A program made the translations under genes and the position numbers. The notes under the pieces were generated by a model, which saw nothing but the letters and a program-made list of their open reading frames with translations, ran no database searches and had not been told where the DNA came from. DNA of 64,000 nucleotides, taken from NCBI GenBank assembly GCA_947311845.1, contig CAMZMU010000048.1:26011391-26075390 (forward strand), written 5' to 3'. Of this stretch, positions 11,420 to 22,016 are shown piece after piece. Origin of the DNA: Poa pratensis. Taxonomy: Eukaryota > Streptophyta > Magnoliopsida > Poales > Poaceae. Each line of letters opens with the position of its first letter. Position 1 is the first letter of the stretch.

Positions 11420-12212
11420 ACCGATGTACAGGTGTACAAATTCAAGAATCTACGTACACAATGAAAGAGAGGTGTACACCCACGCTTTAGTTAAAAGTAC
11501 ACCATGGTGCTGGATGTACACCCGCACTGCTACTAAATGTACACGTTTTTATTTCACGTTGCCACTGGATGTACACCCACACTGCTACTGGTTGTACATG
11601 CTGCTACTGCTACCGGATGTACACCCACGATGTTACTGGATGTACACGCTGCTACTGCTATTGTATGTACACCGATGTTGCTACTGAATATACACTCACG
11701 CTGCTACTGGATGTACACCGATGTTGCTACTGAATATACACTCACGCTGCTACATGATGTTACTGGCGCACGTTGTACCGGATGTACATCCAGACATCCA
11801 CACGCTGCTACCGGATGTACACCCACGCTGCTACTGGATGTATAAAGTATACATAACAGGGAGTACAAAGTACGAGAAAAAAAAAGTTTCTCAAAACCTA
11901 TCAACATGTGATCTACTTTTGAAGATCTCGACGCGATGATCTCAAATATGAAAACCGTTCATAATTTGGATAAACGGTTCTCAAGATATTTCGTTTTTAA
12001 AAATCGAATCTTGAAAAACCTCCGCACCTCAGAATCAGAAATCCCACCAAAACTCTCTCGTGCTGCCACTTGTCGCACCCACGGGTGACCGCGTGGAGGG
12101 AGAAGCTGACACTTGACACGCAGAGAATGTACGAGAAGGGAAAACGTGACAAGTGTCGCGACGACAATGCGCGCAGTTTCCCTTCGTAAAGGGAACCTTT
12201 TCTAGTGATTTC
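11420..12212. mobile_element. Mutator-like unit A, left end missing, with TGTACA minisatellite
   Basis: The right half matches the right half of unit B (12325-13756) closely: the minisatellite, then a shared block with AGTTTCTCAAAACCTATCAA, GATCTACTTTTGAAGATCTC and ATAAACGGTTCTCAAGATAT, then a terminal block ending AACCTTTTCTAGTGATTTC at 12212. That end matches the terminal repeat of unit B. No matching left terminus is found upstream, so this copy is probably truncated. No transposase is present. Confidence 0.6.
11500..11850. repeat. TGTACA-rich minisatellite, array 1
   Basis: About twelve imperfect units of roughly 20-24 bp with the core GCTACTGGATGTACACCCAC. Unit ends vary (CCCACGCTG, CGATGTTG, CTCACGCTG). 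Several units have ATATACAC in place of TGTACAC. The array has few stops, so open frames appear in more than one frame, but these are a by-product of the repeat. Each unit carries the palindrome TGTACA with a GTAC core. Confidence 0.85.
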
Positions 12213-12700
12213 CGTGGGCGTGATGCCCGTGGGTTTCGCCAAGAAGAAGTTGGCTCGTGAGTCTTGTGGCCTGGTGGGTATTATGGGCAGCGGTGGGCTG
12301 ACACGCTGACACCCGTTTCCGTCGGATATCACTAGGCGAAGGAACCCTTCGCGAAGGGAATTGGGCACCGTGCAGCGCGCCACGTGCAGCTCTGTGAGAG
12401 GAAGCGAAAAAGAAAACGACCACGTCGCCTGGTGGCAGACCACGTGCTCGTACGGCGGCAACAGGTGGATGGGCGCGCGCTGAGATCGATCGTCGTACGA
12501 AGGCCCTCACACGTACAACCGTCGCGTTCTATGAAGGAATTGATTTATCGATCGTTGTACATCCGGCACGCGGGCGATCGAAGGCACGTACAGGCGCGAA
12601 GCCCCGCTCGCATATGCGCGGATGTACGCGTGGCCGATGTTGTACATCCGGCGCGCGGCCGATCGTGCATGCCCGCGTGCTTGCTCCCTGCTAGAAGGTA

Positions 12701-12860
12701 CTTCATCTGTTCCCAAATATAAGATGTTTTAGGTTTTGTCCATATTCACATGCACACAAGTGTATTTAGACATATTACATGTGTAGGTTCACTCACTTTA
12801 ATATACATATATACAACATGTGTAACAGCTAAAACATCTTATATTTAGGAACGGAGGGAG
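12701..12860. mobile_element. Stowaway MITE
   Basis: A 160-bp element with the left end CTTCATCTGTTCCCAAATAT and the complementary right end ATATTTAGGAACGGAGGGAG, flanked by TA at 12699-12700 and 12861-12862. It is nested in Mutator-like unit B, so it is younger than that unit or moved with it. Confidence 0.9.
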
Positions 12861-13059
12861 TAATTAATATGTACAATAACAGACCATGCATGCATGCATT
12901 GAATCGCTCGAGTCGCGCGAGTGCATCGATCCTTTTAGGCTAGCACAAAGTACACGCAACACACAGAGGCAACACACAGCACCGGAGTACAAAGATAATT
13001 ACACCACGGTGTACTAATTACACAGAAAACGGTGTACAAACTACATAAATAGGCGCTAC

Positions 13060-13410
13060 TGGATGTACAGTCGTGTTGTTATTGTATGTACACGATGCTA
13101 CTGGATGTACACACTACTACTCCATGTACATGATGATATTGGATGTACAACCACGTGCTGGTACTAGATGTACACCCTCGCCGCTACTAAATGTACACGC
13201 TGCTACAGCTGTTGGATGTACACGCATGTTGCTACTGGATTCCAGTACACTCACACACTGCTACTGGATGTACACGCATGTTGCTACTGGATGTACACGA
13301 TGTTACGCGATGTACACTCACGTTGCTACTGGATGTACACGATGGTACTGAATGTACACTCACGCGCTGCTACTAGATGTACACTCACACTGCTCCTGGA
13401 TGTACAAAGT
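13060..13410. repeat. TGTACA-rich minisatellite, array 2
   Basis: About fifteen imperfect units like those of array 1 (core GCTACTGGATGTACACG), 18-26 bp apart. The phase and unit order differ from array 1, so the arrays changed after the element was duplicated. The downstream flank from 13420 parallels the flank of array 1 from 11840. Confidence 0.85.
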
Positions 13411-16402
13411 ATATAGAACAGAGAGTACAAAGTACGAGAAAAAAAAGTTTCTCAAACCTATCAACATGAGATCTACTTTTGAAGATCTCGACGCGAGGAT
13501 CTCTAATATGAAAACGGTTCATAATTGCGATAAACGGTTCTCAAGATATTTCATTTTTTTAAAACGAATCTCGAAATAAATGCGCGTACAGCCTCTGCCT
13601 GTGAGAAGGAGAAATCCCACCAAAACTTTCTCGTGTTGCTACTTGTCACAAATACAAGCACCCACATGGACCGCGTGGAGGGAGAAGCCGACACTTGTCG
13701 ACACAGCAGCGCGCGGGGTTCCCTTTGCAAACGGAACCCTTTTATTAGTGATTTCAGTTTCCGCCGGCAGACACTCGGCTTAGCTGGGTTGCGCGCTTAC
13801 CATTCTGCACTTTTCATTTCCAACCAAGATATAGTCTTTACTATTAAATGGGAGTCTGCGGTCGTGATGGTCCGTCGTCGTACGTTGGTAGGTCCTCCGT
13901 GGTCTGCCCGCTCGTCTGCCTCGCCCGATCGCTCGTGCGCCGACATGTGGGCTTGCGCATCGATTGGATTTTGAAGCCCCGACTGGATTTTCCTCCCTCT
14001 CTCGTGCTAGGGCCTAGCACGCAGCTAGGGTCATGGATTGGGCCACGGGCCCACGACCGCCGCCTAGAGTTCATCATTCAATCCCCATGCGCCCACGCAC
14101 CGCCGACGAAATCCCCACTCATGGCTGCTGACTCGAGGTGGCGATTGACCTGCCCTGCGGCCACAAGCCCACCTACAACTCGATCCTCGTCCATGGTCGG
14201 CGCCTCAAGGTCGCCATTCATGCGCCCGCCGCCGCCGACACCTCCATCGCCCCTCCTCGGCGAAGGACGCCGTCCAGCCACAAGTATCCACTGCCGCAAA
14301 GTCATCAATTGTTCCAAGGTTGCGACTTCCCTCAGTCGTGAAGCCTGCTGCATCGGTTTCCAAGATCGGGTCGCCTCCCCTCCAGGACCATGACGTCTCC
14401 CCGTCCAGGTCGCGGATGGCGTCAACCCTTCCAAGACCGTTCCACCAAATTCAGTACCATCGTGTAGTCACCCCCAAGGTTGTGCCGCCACCTCCAGTAA
14501 CCGCATCGCCGCCAGATCCTCTAATAAGGTAGCTTGGCCTCCTGCGTTCCATTGTATGCTTCTTCCTTCTACATATTTGATTCATGAGCTGCTCTTATTT
14601 GATTCTCAAACTGCTCTCAGGTCGATTTTGTACTGTGAATGTCATAGGAATAGGAAGTTCTGGAGCAATATTCCTAGAAATAAGTGATCCAGGCAGACAT
14701 GTAGCTCACTTGTATTGTTTTCTTAGTCTTTAATTGAATCATTGTTAAGTTGTTATCAAGGATAACCGATTCAGAAGTTACAGAAGAAACTCTAGATATG
14801 AAGCTTTGATCTTATCCAGGCAGACATGTAGATGTAACGATTTGTAAGACTTTATTTCCAAGGGCATATGTTCTCATTGACTACCTACAGTTAACTTGTT
14901 CCTGCTTTTCCCTGCACTCATTCAGAGGTTATATATGGAGCAATTTTACCGTATTTAATATCCTCACTAAATGATTTAACTTGCTCAATCTGTTGATATT
15001 AGTCACTCCTCTAAATCAATTATCTCTAAATGGCTGATAGTCTCCGTTCCCTGAACAAGAGTACAAGATTCAGTACTTTATGCTACCTTGAGGTTGCTGG
15101 CATTGCTCATGATCACCACCGAATGGAGCTACATAGAGTACTTGGAACTGCAAGCCAAGTTCCTGCACATGGAAATGATTATCCAACTTATCATTGCTGC
15201 CTAGATTCACCCCAACTTATCAATCTGCAGTGGCAGAGAGCCAGGGATAGTATTTATTCTTCTATTACTGCCAAACAAGGTTTGCTTTGTTCTTTCTAAT
15301 AAAGTTTGTCTATCTTCATTACTGCTTATCTTGGTACATGTATTTTCAAAGGTCAGACTATTTTTATTAATTTTCCTTGTTCATAGGTCTGAAATATTAC
15401 AATTGTAGTTTCACGACGGTGTATGCATACAAAGTTTAGTTTAAGAATAAGATCTTAATGCTTAAATAGTGGCACTGCAGAAGACAAGGGGAAATACATG
15501 CCCTGTAAATTTCGGTGATTTATTGCATGTGGCATCAAAAGTCAAAATTTCGCGGGAATTGGATGACTCTGCTTGTTTCTCGTGTAGGTGACGCGTGAGG
15601 GCTAAGGACATGATCATAGCATCAGACTTCTACACGGCGGTTACGGGTTGCTGCTAAAGGTCACAAAATCAAATCAAAAATTTCAAACCTTGTAATTTAT
15701 TTATGATCTTAGTCGGTGATTGATTTTCTGTAGTAGTAGTATTATTGTCATCATTATTGTTAATTCTGTTTGTGCTGATTGAAATATTAATGATCATTGG
15801 AGATAACTTCATCTGGGATAAAAATTGTAAAGTCTCACTTCAATTGGGGCTTAGATTTGTGAGGTTAAATGATATTCATATGCTAAACTTATGGATGTAG
15901 TGGACAATGTAGATAATAATCACATGGAGAGACTCACCATTGGTGTTCTTGGGCAAAACACCTATATTTAGAACTTACCATGCTCTTTGCAAAACAAATT
16001 GTAGGGTTACACTATTTGGCTGCAGGATAAGAAAATACATGAACGCCGATATGGTGATGTGCCATTGCACTCCAAGGTCTCCATGGTACTAGCATCATCT
16101 TGTACCGCCACCAGCCATGTAGGTGCTCGATGTTTTTATGGCGCGGCTTTGACCGACTCCACCGATGCCAAAGGTCAGCAGGTTCTTTCACAACCTTTGC
16201 GCAGCAGTGCAAGGTACCTTTTATTCTGTCCAACAAAATAATGTGTCGGGTTAGATGATTTACAGGCTTGAAAAAATAATGCAGTCTTAAAAGGCATACT
16301 CTTAGATTATCGGGTTAGATGATCTATATCCTTTGCAGTTACTTACTGTTCATTATTGTGTTGTTAGCCAAAAGATTTTAGATTGCTGCTTCTGAGTTTT
16401 CC

Positions 16403-16801
16403 GCTAATTTTTTTTTAATAATACATTTTTTTACAGAAATTTGATAAATATTACACATTTTGCATAAATTACACAAATAATACGGCCTCGGCCCAGGCTA
16501 AGCCGACAGGAACTTATCGGCCCAGGCCTGGCCGATTAGTACTTATCGGCCCAGGCCTGGCCGATAAGTGCCCACTGGGCTAGCCCAGCCGTACCCTGAT
16601 TAGTACCTTATCGGCCAGGACTGGGCCGATTAGTACCTTATCGGCCAGGCCTGGGCCGATAAGTACTAATCGGCCAGACCTGGGCCGATTAGTGCCTGTC
16701 GGCTTAGCCTGGGCCGAGGCCGTATTATTTCTGAAATTTTGTGATTTTGCGTAATATTTTTTGAATTTAATTAAAAAAACGTATTATTAAAAAAAATTAG
16801 C
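16403..16801. mobile_element. Mutator-type MITE with symmetrical GGCC-rich hairpin core
   Basis: A 399-bp element bounded by GCTAATTTTTTTT and its complement, with perfect 9-bp direct repeats GAGTTTTCC at 16394-16402 and 16802-16810, the Mutator-type target duplication. The outer AT-rich arms enclose a core (about 16482-16730) built from repeated ATCGGCCCAGGCCTGGCCGA-like units in both orientations. The whole core, starting CGGCCTCGGCCCAGGCTAAG, is nearly self-complementary. No ORF. It lies inside Helitron 1. Confidence 0.85.
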
Positions 16802-16859
16802 GAGTTTTCCTTGGTCTGTCCAGGAGGCATGATAATGGCAGTCTGCGGCTCTGCCCCAA

Positions 16860-17294
16860 TCATGATAGGATCCAGCCCACAGTCATCTGATCCCTATCCA
16901 TAAGTATCACAGTAGCAGCAGTCAACAAGTTTATCTTGGATTTCCTTAGTACATCATTTTTTTTTATCTCGGATGCCATGCTCGGGTGGAATTCATGAAC
17001 AATGTGAACAGAAACTTCTTCAGACCCTACATAACCTTTACTGTTTATCTTGGATTTCCTTAGTACATCATTTTTTTTTATCTCGGATGCCATGCTCGGG
17101 TGGAATTCATGAACAATGTGAACAGAAACTTCTTCAGACCCTACATAACCTTTACTAACAAACAAAAGTAATAAATTCTCAGTTAATTCATTGTTGAGGT
17201 AAGTGCCACGTATCATCCTAATAGGATTTGTCAACATCCCAGTGTTGTATCTGATAGGGTTTTTAATTGTATCACCTGGAGATGGACTTCTCAA
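16860..17294 (-). pseudogene. unidentified gene fragment with internal tandem duplication
   Basis: A 144-codon minus-strand open frame with protein-like composition (GSEEVSVHIVHEFHPSMASE, LLTAATVILMDRDQMTVGWI) that I cannot assign to a family. A 114-bp segment is repeated in tandem (16929-17042 and 17043-17156). Because 114 is 38 codons, the frame stays open and the peptide block occurs twice. Its position inside Helitron 1 suggests a captured exon. It could also be chance; no start or splice context is compelling. Confidence 0.35.
16929..17156. repeat. 114-bp perfect-looking tandem duplication
   Basis: Two adjacent copies beginning GTTTATCTTGGATTTCC at 16929 and 17043. I see no difference between them over 114 bases, which implies a recent event. 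It spans a T-run and coding-like sequence. Confidence 0.9.
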
Positions 17295-18230
17295 GGGCTA
17301 AAATGGTTTCATGGTTATATGCAACACGATCAGCTTGTAGATTGAATAGAGAAATTTCTTATACCTTGTACTTTGTGTGTCTATGGTAGCTCTTTTGTTG
17401 TTTTACACAATGGAATGGACATTGTCGGAGATGTTACAAGGTAGGCTCTCTTCCTTTGTGCATAGCTTGCTCACATGATTACCTTTTTTCTCGAACTAAA
17501 CCGTACTGAAATATAAACAATATGGGACGTGGCAAGCACGTATATGAATAGTTTCCTTATCCCAGCTTACATTTATTGCATCATGTAAATTTACTGATGA
17601 TTTTCCTTGTTTTAACAGTTGAACTAGAATCTAGGGAAGGAGCGGCAAAAGCTTATGATGTTTCTGCTGTTGAAATTTCTGCCGAACATGCTATGATAAG
17701 ATTTAGCACAAGCAGTTATTGTGACTCCTGATGTACCATGTACAACAACAATGTCCCATATGAGAACAAACTTTTTTTATGTTCGAGTTGTTGGTGTGCA
17801 AAATGTGCACTGTCATTCAAACTATGACAATGTTTACTAGAAATGAATTCCGAAGCTTATAAATGATTCTGAATTTCATGTGTGCCCATATCTATCGTTT
17901 CCTAAGCAGAACTTGATTTTTTGCAGACGGTTCGCTACTCTATTTATGTGTGATCTAAGTGTAGCATACAAAGTGTGTAGAGTCTGGTGTTTCTGTTTTT
18001 TAAGGTGAGCGTGTGTCACGAGAAATATCAATTACCATGCTCATTGTGCACATGGTTACTTTTGCAGGACATGAATAGAAGAAAGAAGTAAGGGTGAACA
18101 ATAGGCTCGAGTGAGGTGTGAAAAATAAAGTTCATAGGGACAAGCATAGATTGTGCTGGTTGACATAATAGAATAGCTTGTGCATGTATATATTTTATTA
18201 TTCCGTAGTAACGCACGGGCATTCAACTAG

Positions 18231-20030
18231 TACAAATTAAAGCAGAGTCCGTGTGGTATGGTGTCACACGTCAATATATTTACAGATGAAATGCCACCGC
18301 ACTCAAAATTACCCGTATGCTTCCCCATAATTCTCTCGCCCGCAAACAGAAAACGTACTCGTATCGCGGCAAACCGGGAAACCCAAGCTGAACCGTCCGG
18401 CATACACGCACGTCCTTATCCCCCACCCACGTCTCTCAAAAAGAAGAAAAAAATGTATCCCCAAAACACGAGCTGCCCAGTAGATCCCTTGAGCACGCCG
18501 CGTCGCCGTCCACGGCCCATCACCTCTCGCGACGGCCACCTTGTCGTGCCACATTCACCGTCCCCGCTCTCCTCATTCATCCCTAGTCGCCTCCACTCCC
18601 CCGTTCTGTCTCCCTCATACCCAGCCGCGTGGCCGGTTACCATCCGCCATGGTCAGCCGGCAACCGCCGGTCAGCTCCATCGACAAGTAAACTGCCGAGC
18701 GTGGTTACCTCCTCCACCAGTACAAAAAACATGCGAGCTCTCACATCCTCCATCTTCTCCCCCCTCACATCCTCCATCATTCTCCTCCGCCGAGTCCGGC
18801 GACCGTAGACCACAGACCAGATTTCTTCGTCTTCCTGCAGCAGCAGCCGCGACTCTTACTCAGGTAAGCTATGATTGGAAGGTAGCGTGCCGCGAGGCGG
18901 TTCGAGTTGACCCCGCGCCACCTCCTCGCCGGCGTGTACGTGTTCTTGCAAAGCCTGCTTGACGACTACACCTATGAACCGCGGACGCCCGGTAGCCAAC
19001 TCCTTTACGCCGGTTCAATGCACACATCAAATTCTTGGTTACATATTCCTACCTGTCAAGCTTTGGCAACTGTCGGATTACGATAGTGTTGTCTTATTTT
19101 GCTTTTGTTCGTGATCAGTTGTCCATCAGTTTAACCGTTACACTAACTTGGCCATATTATTTTCAGAAAAAAGGGGATTATTGTTCAGTAGCAAGGATCT
19201 TATTTATCTTTATCTTTATTTAGAAAACTAACAACACATACTGTTTCATGGTTATTTGCAAAGTTCTGTGTACTACCCAACTGAATTTGAGAACGATGAC
19301 GTGCTTATTAGGAACTTCTCTTCTTTCTCACTAAAACGTGTCATGTATGGTTGATGTTGGATACATTTTCTATGTGCTTGTGAATGCAGTCAAGTATAGG
19401 TTGAATGTATTGCAGTTGAATAAGGGCGACTTCATAAAGAATTGTGTATCTGATGTTGATCTTATTCTTCAGGTAATGCTGAATATAAATGTTTCCCGTG
19501 ACGCCTTATAAGGTAGACATGTAACATAGTCTATTATTCTTGGATAGGATCATCTTGAACTTTTGGTTGCACCGTATAAAATATATTGTCATAACATGTG
19601 TAGAAACAACAATCAGGGGAACAGGCTCAATATGTTTCATTAACACATGAGGGTTACTTCATTCATTCTTCGGCAAAATCTCTATGTCTGTTATTCTTAT
19701 AAGTACCAATCTGCAGATAATTTGATGTCGTACAAACTACAAAGATATTTTTTCTCTTTTGGTAGGTTGTCATCGGATTCGATGATGTATTGGAGATTCG
19801 TTCGGGAGCGTCAGCAGTCGTGCAGAACGTTGTTAGAATTCTCGAAACCACGTGAAAAACTAACAGAGATACTAATTATACGATGATATGCCAGTAAAAC
19901 TTGTCAGGAGTGCAGAAATTCGCAGTGTCGCCAGCGAAAATTGTCAAACCAAATTGTCTGTTCACATCGTAGGCGTGGCAGAGCCCGCTGACATGTTTGC
20001 AATGCATGGTCCACAACGATAGGTAATGAT
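18231..20030 (+). other. gene-fragment region between two Helitrons
   Basis: 18258-18863 is C-rich and reads like a grass 5' leader or N-terminal exon, ending CTTACTCAG/GTAAGC. 19390-19472 looks like a true exon: AG/TCAAG...CTTCAG/GTAATG, encoding KYRLNVLQLNKGDFIKN followed by CVSDVDLILQ. A third piece at about 19880-20021 encodes SVASENCQTKLSVHIVG then VAEPADMFAMHGPQR and a stop. I recognise no family, and no continuous gene model joins them. Capture by a Helitron or decay of a real gene are both possible. Confidence 0.4.
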
Positions 20031-21051
20031 ACCTAACTATAATAAGGCGATGCAGATCGCCGGCTCCTCCTCGCTCGGGCACTGTAGCTTTCAAAGCTAC
20101 AGTCCCTGGCCAAATCCACGCCGTCCGTCACACAATCCGACGGCCCACGTTGATTCTCACAGAGCACAATCACTGTAGCTAGCGCCCGCCCCCGCCCGCA
20201 CCGTCCGCTCTCGATCCAACGGTCACAGGACACATCCGTGACGTTTTTACAAAAAAATCCCTCGCTAATCCAGCGTCTGCTCCACGGTCCACAAAAATAC
20301 GAAACGAAGGACCTTTTTGCAAATTCTGAAAAGCGTAAGGACCTCAGCGCAAAAACATCGCCACTTCCCTCCCCTCCCCTCCCCCTCGCGTGCGGCCGAG
20401 GTCGCTGCCGGCCGCCAACGCTTCGCGCCGTCGCTGCAGGACTCCCCGCTCCGATCTGACTGCACGACAAGCTCCGTCGCCAAATCCTCCACCACCTCGT
20501 AGCCTCATTAAGTAGATGTACTGCACTTAATCGCGGATGCATGTGACGGCTGTTAAATAAGGGAGCAGTATATTTAGGCGGTGCTAGACTGTGCACAGGG
20601 ATTTCATTCGTGCCGAAAGGCAGTTGCTTTTTTACACACTGCTTGTTATATTTTATAGCTTTGCTTTTTTATTCAAAGCACGTCGTTTGCACAACGAGTT
20701 CAACGACACGACGATAAAATGACACACTGTTGAGTATTCGTCGTCATTAATTAGCAACGTTAGATTTTCCACAAATATTTTTATGTACCTTCAATATATA
20801 GTACTCTATTAGTATTAGTCATCATTAATTAACCGTGTCAGTGCATAGTTACTTCGTACAAAAGGAAACGCCAAAAAAAGCAAGTGAACAGGTGAAGTCA
20901 GCACCTGGTGTTTGACTGATATAGTATCACTTACCTACCAATTACTGCCCTCCTCCACATGTGCCGGTGATAAAGACTGCCATGGTGTGTCAGCTCAGAC
21001 AGATGATTTGCAGTGGGTTGATTCAATTAGAGCATGGTAGATGGCAGCAAA

Positions 21052-21715
21052 GGCGGAGCTGGGCCCCAGGCTACACGGGCCATAGCCTGGGGTGTGGAAA
21101 AGTTAGCAGGCTATACTTTACATCTTGGCCTGGGACGCGCCCAGAACAATTGGCGCATTCAGCCCACGATTGGAATCGTTCAAGCCTCACGAACCTGGAG
21201 ACAGCGCACTACGCGTTCGTGCGGAACAGCAGCCGACCCCGTCGCCGCCGCCGCGCACTCGTCCAGTAGAAGGCCGACGCCTGCCCGTCGTCCAGGTCCA
21301 GCGACCCCGCCGCGGCGCCGCGCACACTCGTCCAGAAGGGCAGTCGCCGCTCGTTCCTACCTCCAGTCTCCGTCGGCCGCCCGGCCACCCGGCGTCGGCA
21401 CGTGAGTTATTCTCGTCCCCTTTGGCTGCTCTGCCCTCTCCGGCTCTCCCAAATCTTGATTTCCTCTTAAATAGACAATTTAGACTTTATTGGTTCTGTT
21501 AATGTAGCATGTAGGAGACGATTTAGTGATTTTTTTTGCTTCGATTTCAACTTACAGGAAGACAAGATGACCAAACGATACAAGAAAGTGACATATTTTT
21601 TCAAGTAGAAACCACCGAATCGTCGGAAAGAGGGACCTTCAACTCGAGGGGTTTTTTGGATAATTTTTGGCCCTTAGTTTTTTGGCCTGGGTCGTCAAAA
21701 ATTCCTGGCTACGCC
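21052..21715. mobile_element. possible small DNA transposon with GGCGKAGCYRGG ends
   Basis: The left end is GGCGGAGCTGGGCCCCAGGC; the right end, reverse-complemented, is GGCGTAGCCAGGAATTTTTG. Such GGCGGAGCCAGG termini are familiar from grass DNA elements. The interior is a GC-rich leader-like sequence ending in an AT-rich tract. I could not find a convincing target duplication. Confidence 0.3.
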
Positions 21716-22016
21716 GTTGGATGGCAGGCAGAACAAATCTAGACGACCAATCGCACGGCTGACAAAGGGTGGTATAGCCAACGGGCGGTCACTACACATT
21801 TCCGTTAGTAAGTTACTTCTTATATTCTGTATTAAATTGTTGTGCTGGTGTTTAGGAGACGGCCGAGCTTTTGTCACCGCTGCCAACTCCCTCAATGGCA
21901 TCCTGGGACATATTTCTCTGTATTCTATGTTTTCGCCTGGTTCGCATCTTTTTTTACCTTTGCTTGACGTCTAGGTAGTCATCATCCGTAGGTTCGAAGG
22001 TATGTGCAAATTCTTA

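Larger units (their letters stand above)
12325..13756. mobile_element. Mutator-like non-autonomous element, unit B
   Basis: Terminal inverted repeats: left GATATCACTAGGCGAAGGAA; the right end, reverse-complemented, is TGAAATCACTAATAAAAGGG. They continue with similar GGAACC/GCGAAGGGAA words. Flanks carry a 10-bp direct repeat with one mismatch, GTTTCCGTCG (12315-12324) and GTTTCCGCCG (13757-13766), within the 8-11 bp range of Mutator-like insertions. The interior holds a Stowaway MITE (12701-12860) and the second TGTACA array, with no transposase. Confidence 0.7.
13835..18230 (+). mobile_element. Helitron 1 with gene-fragment-like content
   Basis: The 3' end has the Helitron signature: a short hairpin (CCGT 18203-18206 with ACGG 18215-18218), then GGGCATTCAACTAG ending at 18230 and followed by T. 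The proposed 5' end TCTTTACTATTAAATGG (13835) resembles grass Helitron starts but is preceded by G, not A, so it may be a base or two off. There is no target duplication, as expected. The inside carries exon-like pieces: a GC-rich block ending CTAATAAG/GTAGC near 14528, small frames at 15030-15299 and 16050-16230, and a possible exon at 17619-17730 (EGAAKAYDVSAVE, weakly AP2-like). No Rep/helicase is present, so it is non-autonomous. Confidence 0.65.

Noticed and set aside
11424..11845. Open frames encoding Cys/Thr/Leu-rich peptides over the first minisatellite
   Set aside because: All come from translating the TGTACA repeat in several frames; no start context, no conserved domain.
11500..13410. 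CRISPR-like array
   Set aside because: Units are imperfect, contiguous and without unique spacers, and the DNA is from a plant nucleus.
17619..17730. AP2/ERF transcription factor exon
   Set aside because: Only a short weak likeness (AAKAYDVSAVE) without the WEAR or RGXR blocks; kept as a note in the Helitron entry.
18258..18962. 234-codon Pro/Ser/Arg-rich open frame
   Set aside because: C-rich leader-like composition, no domain, and a better reading as a 5' exon ending at a GTAAGC donor near 18863.
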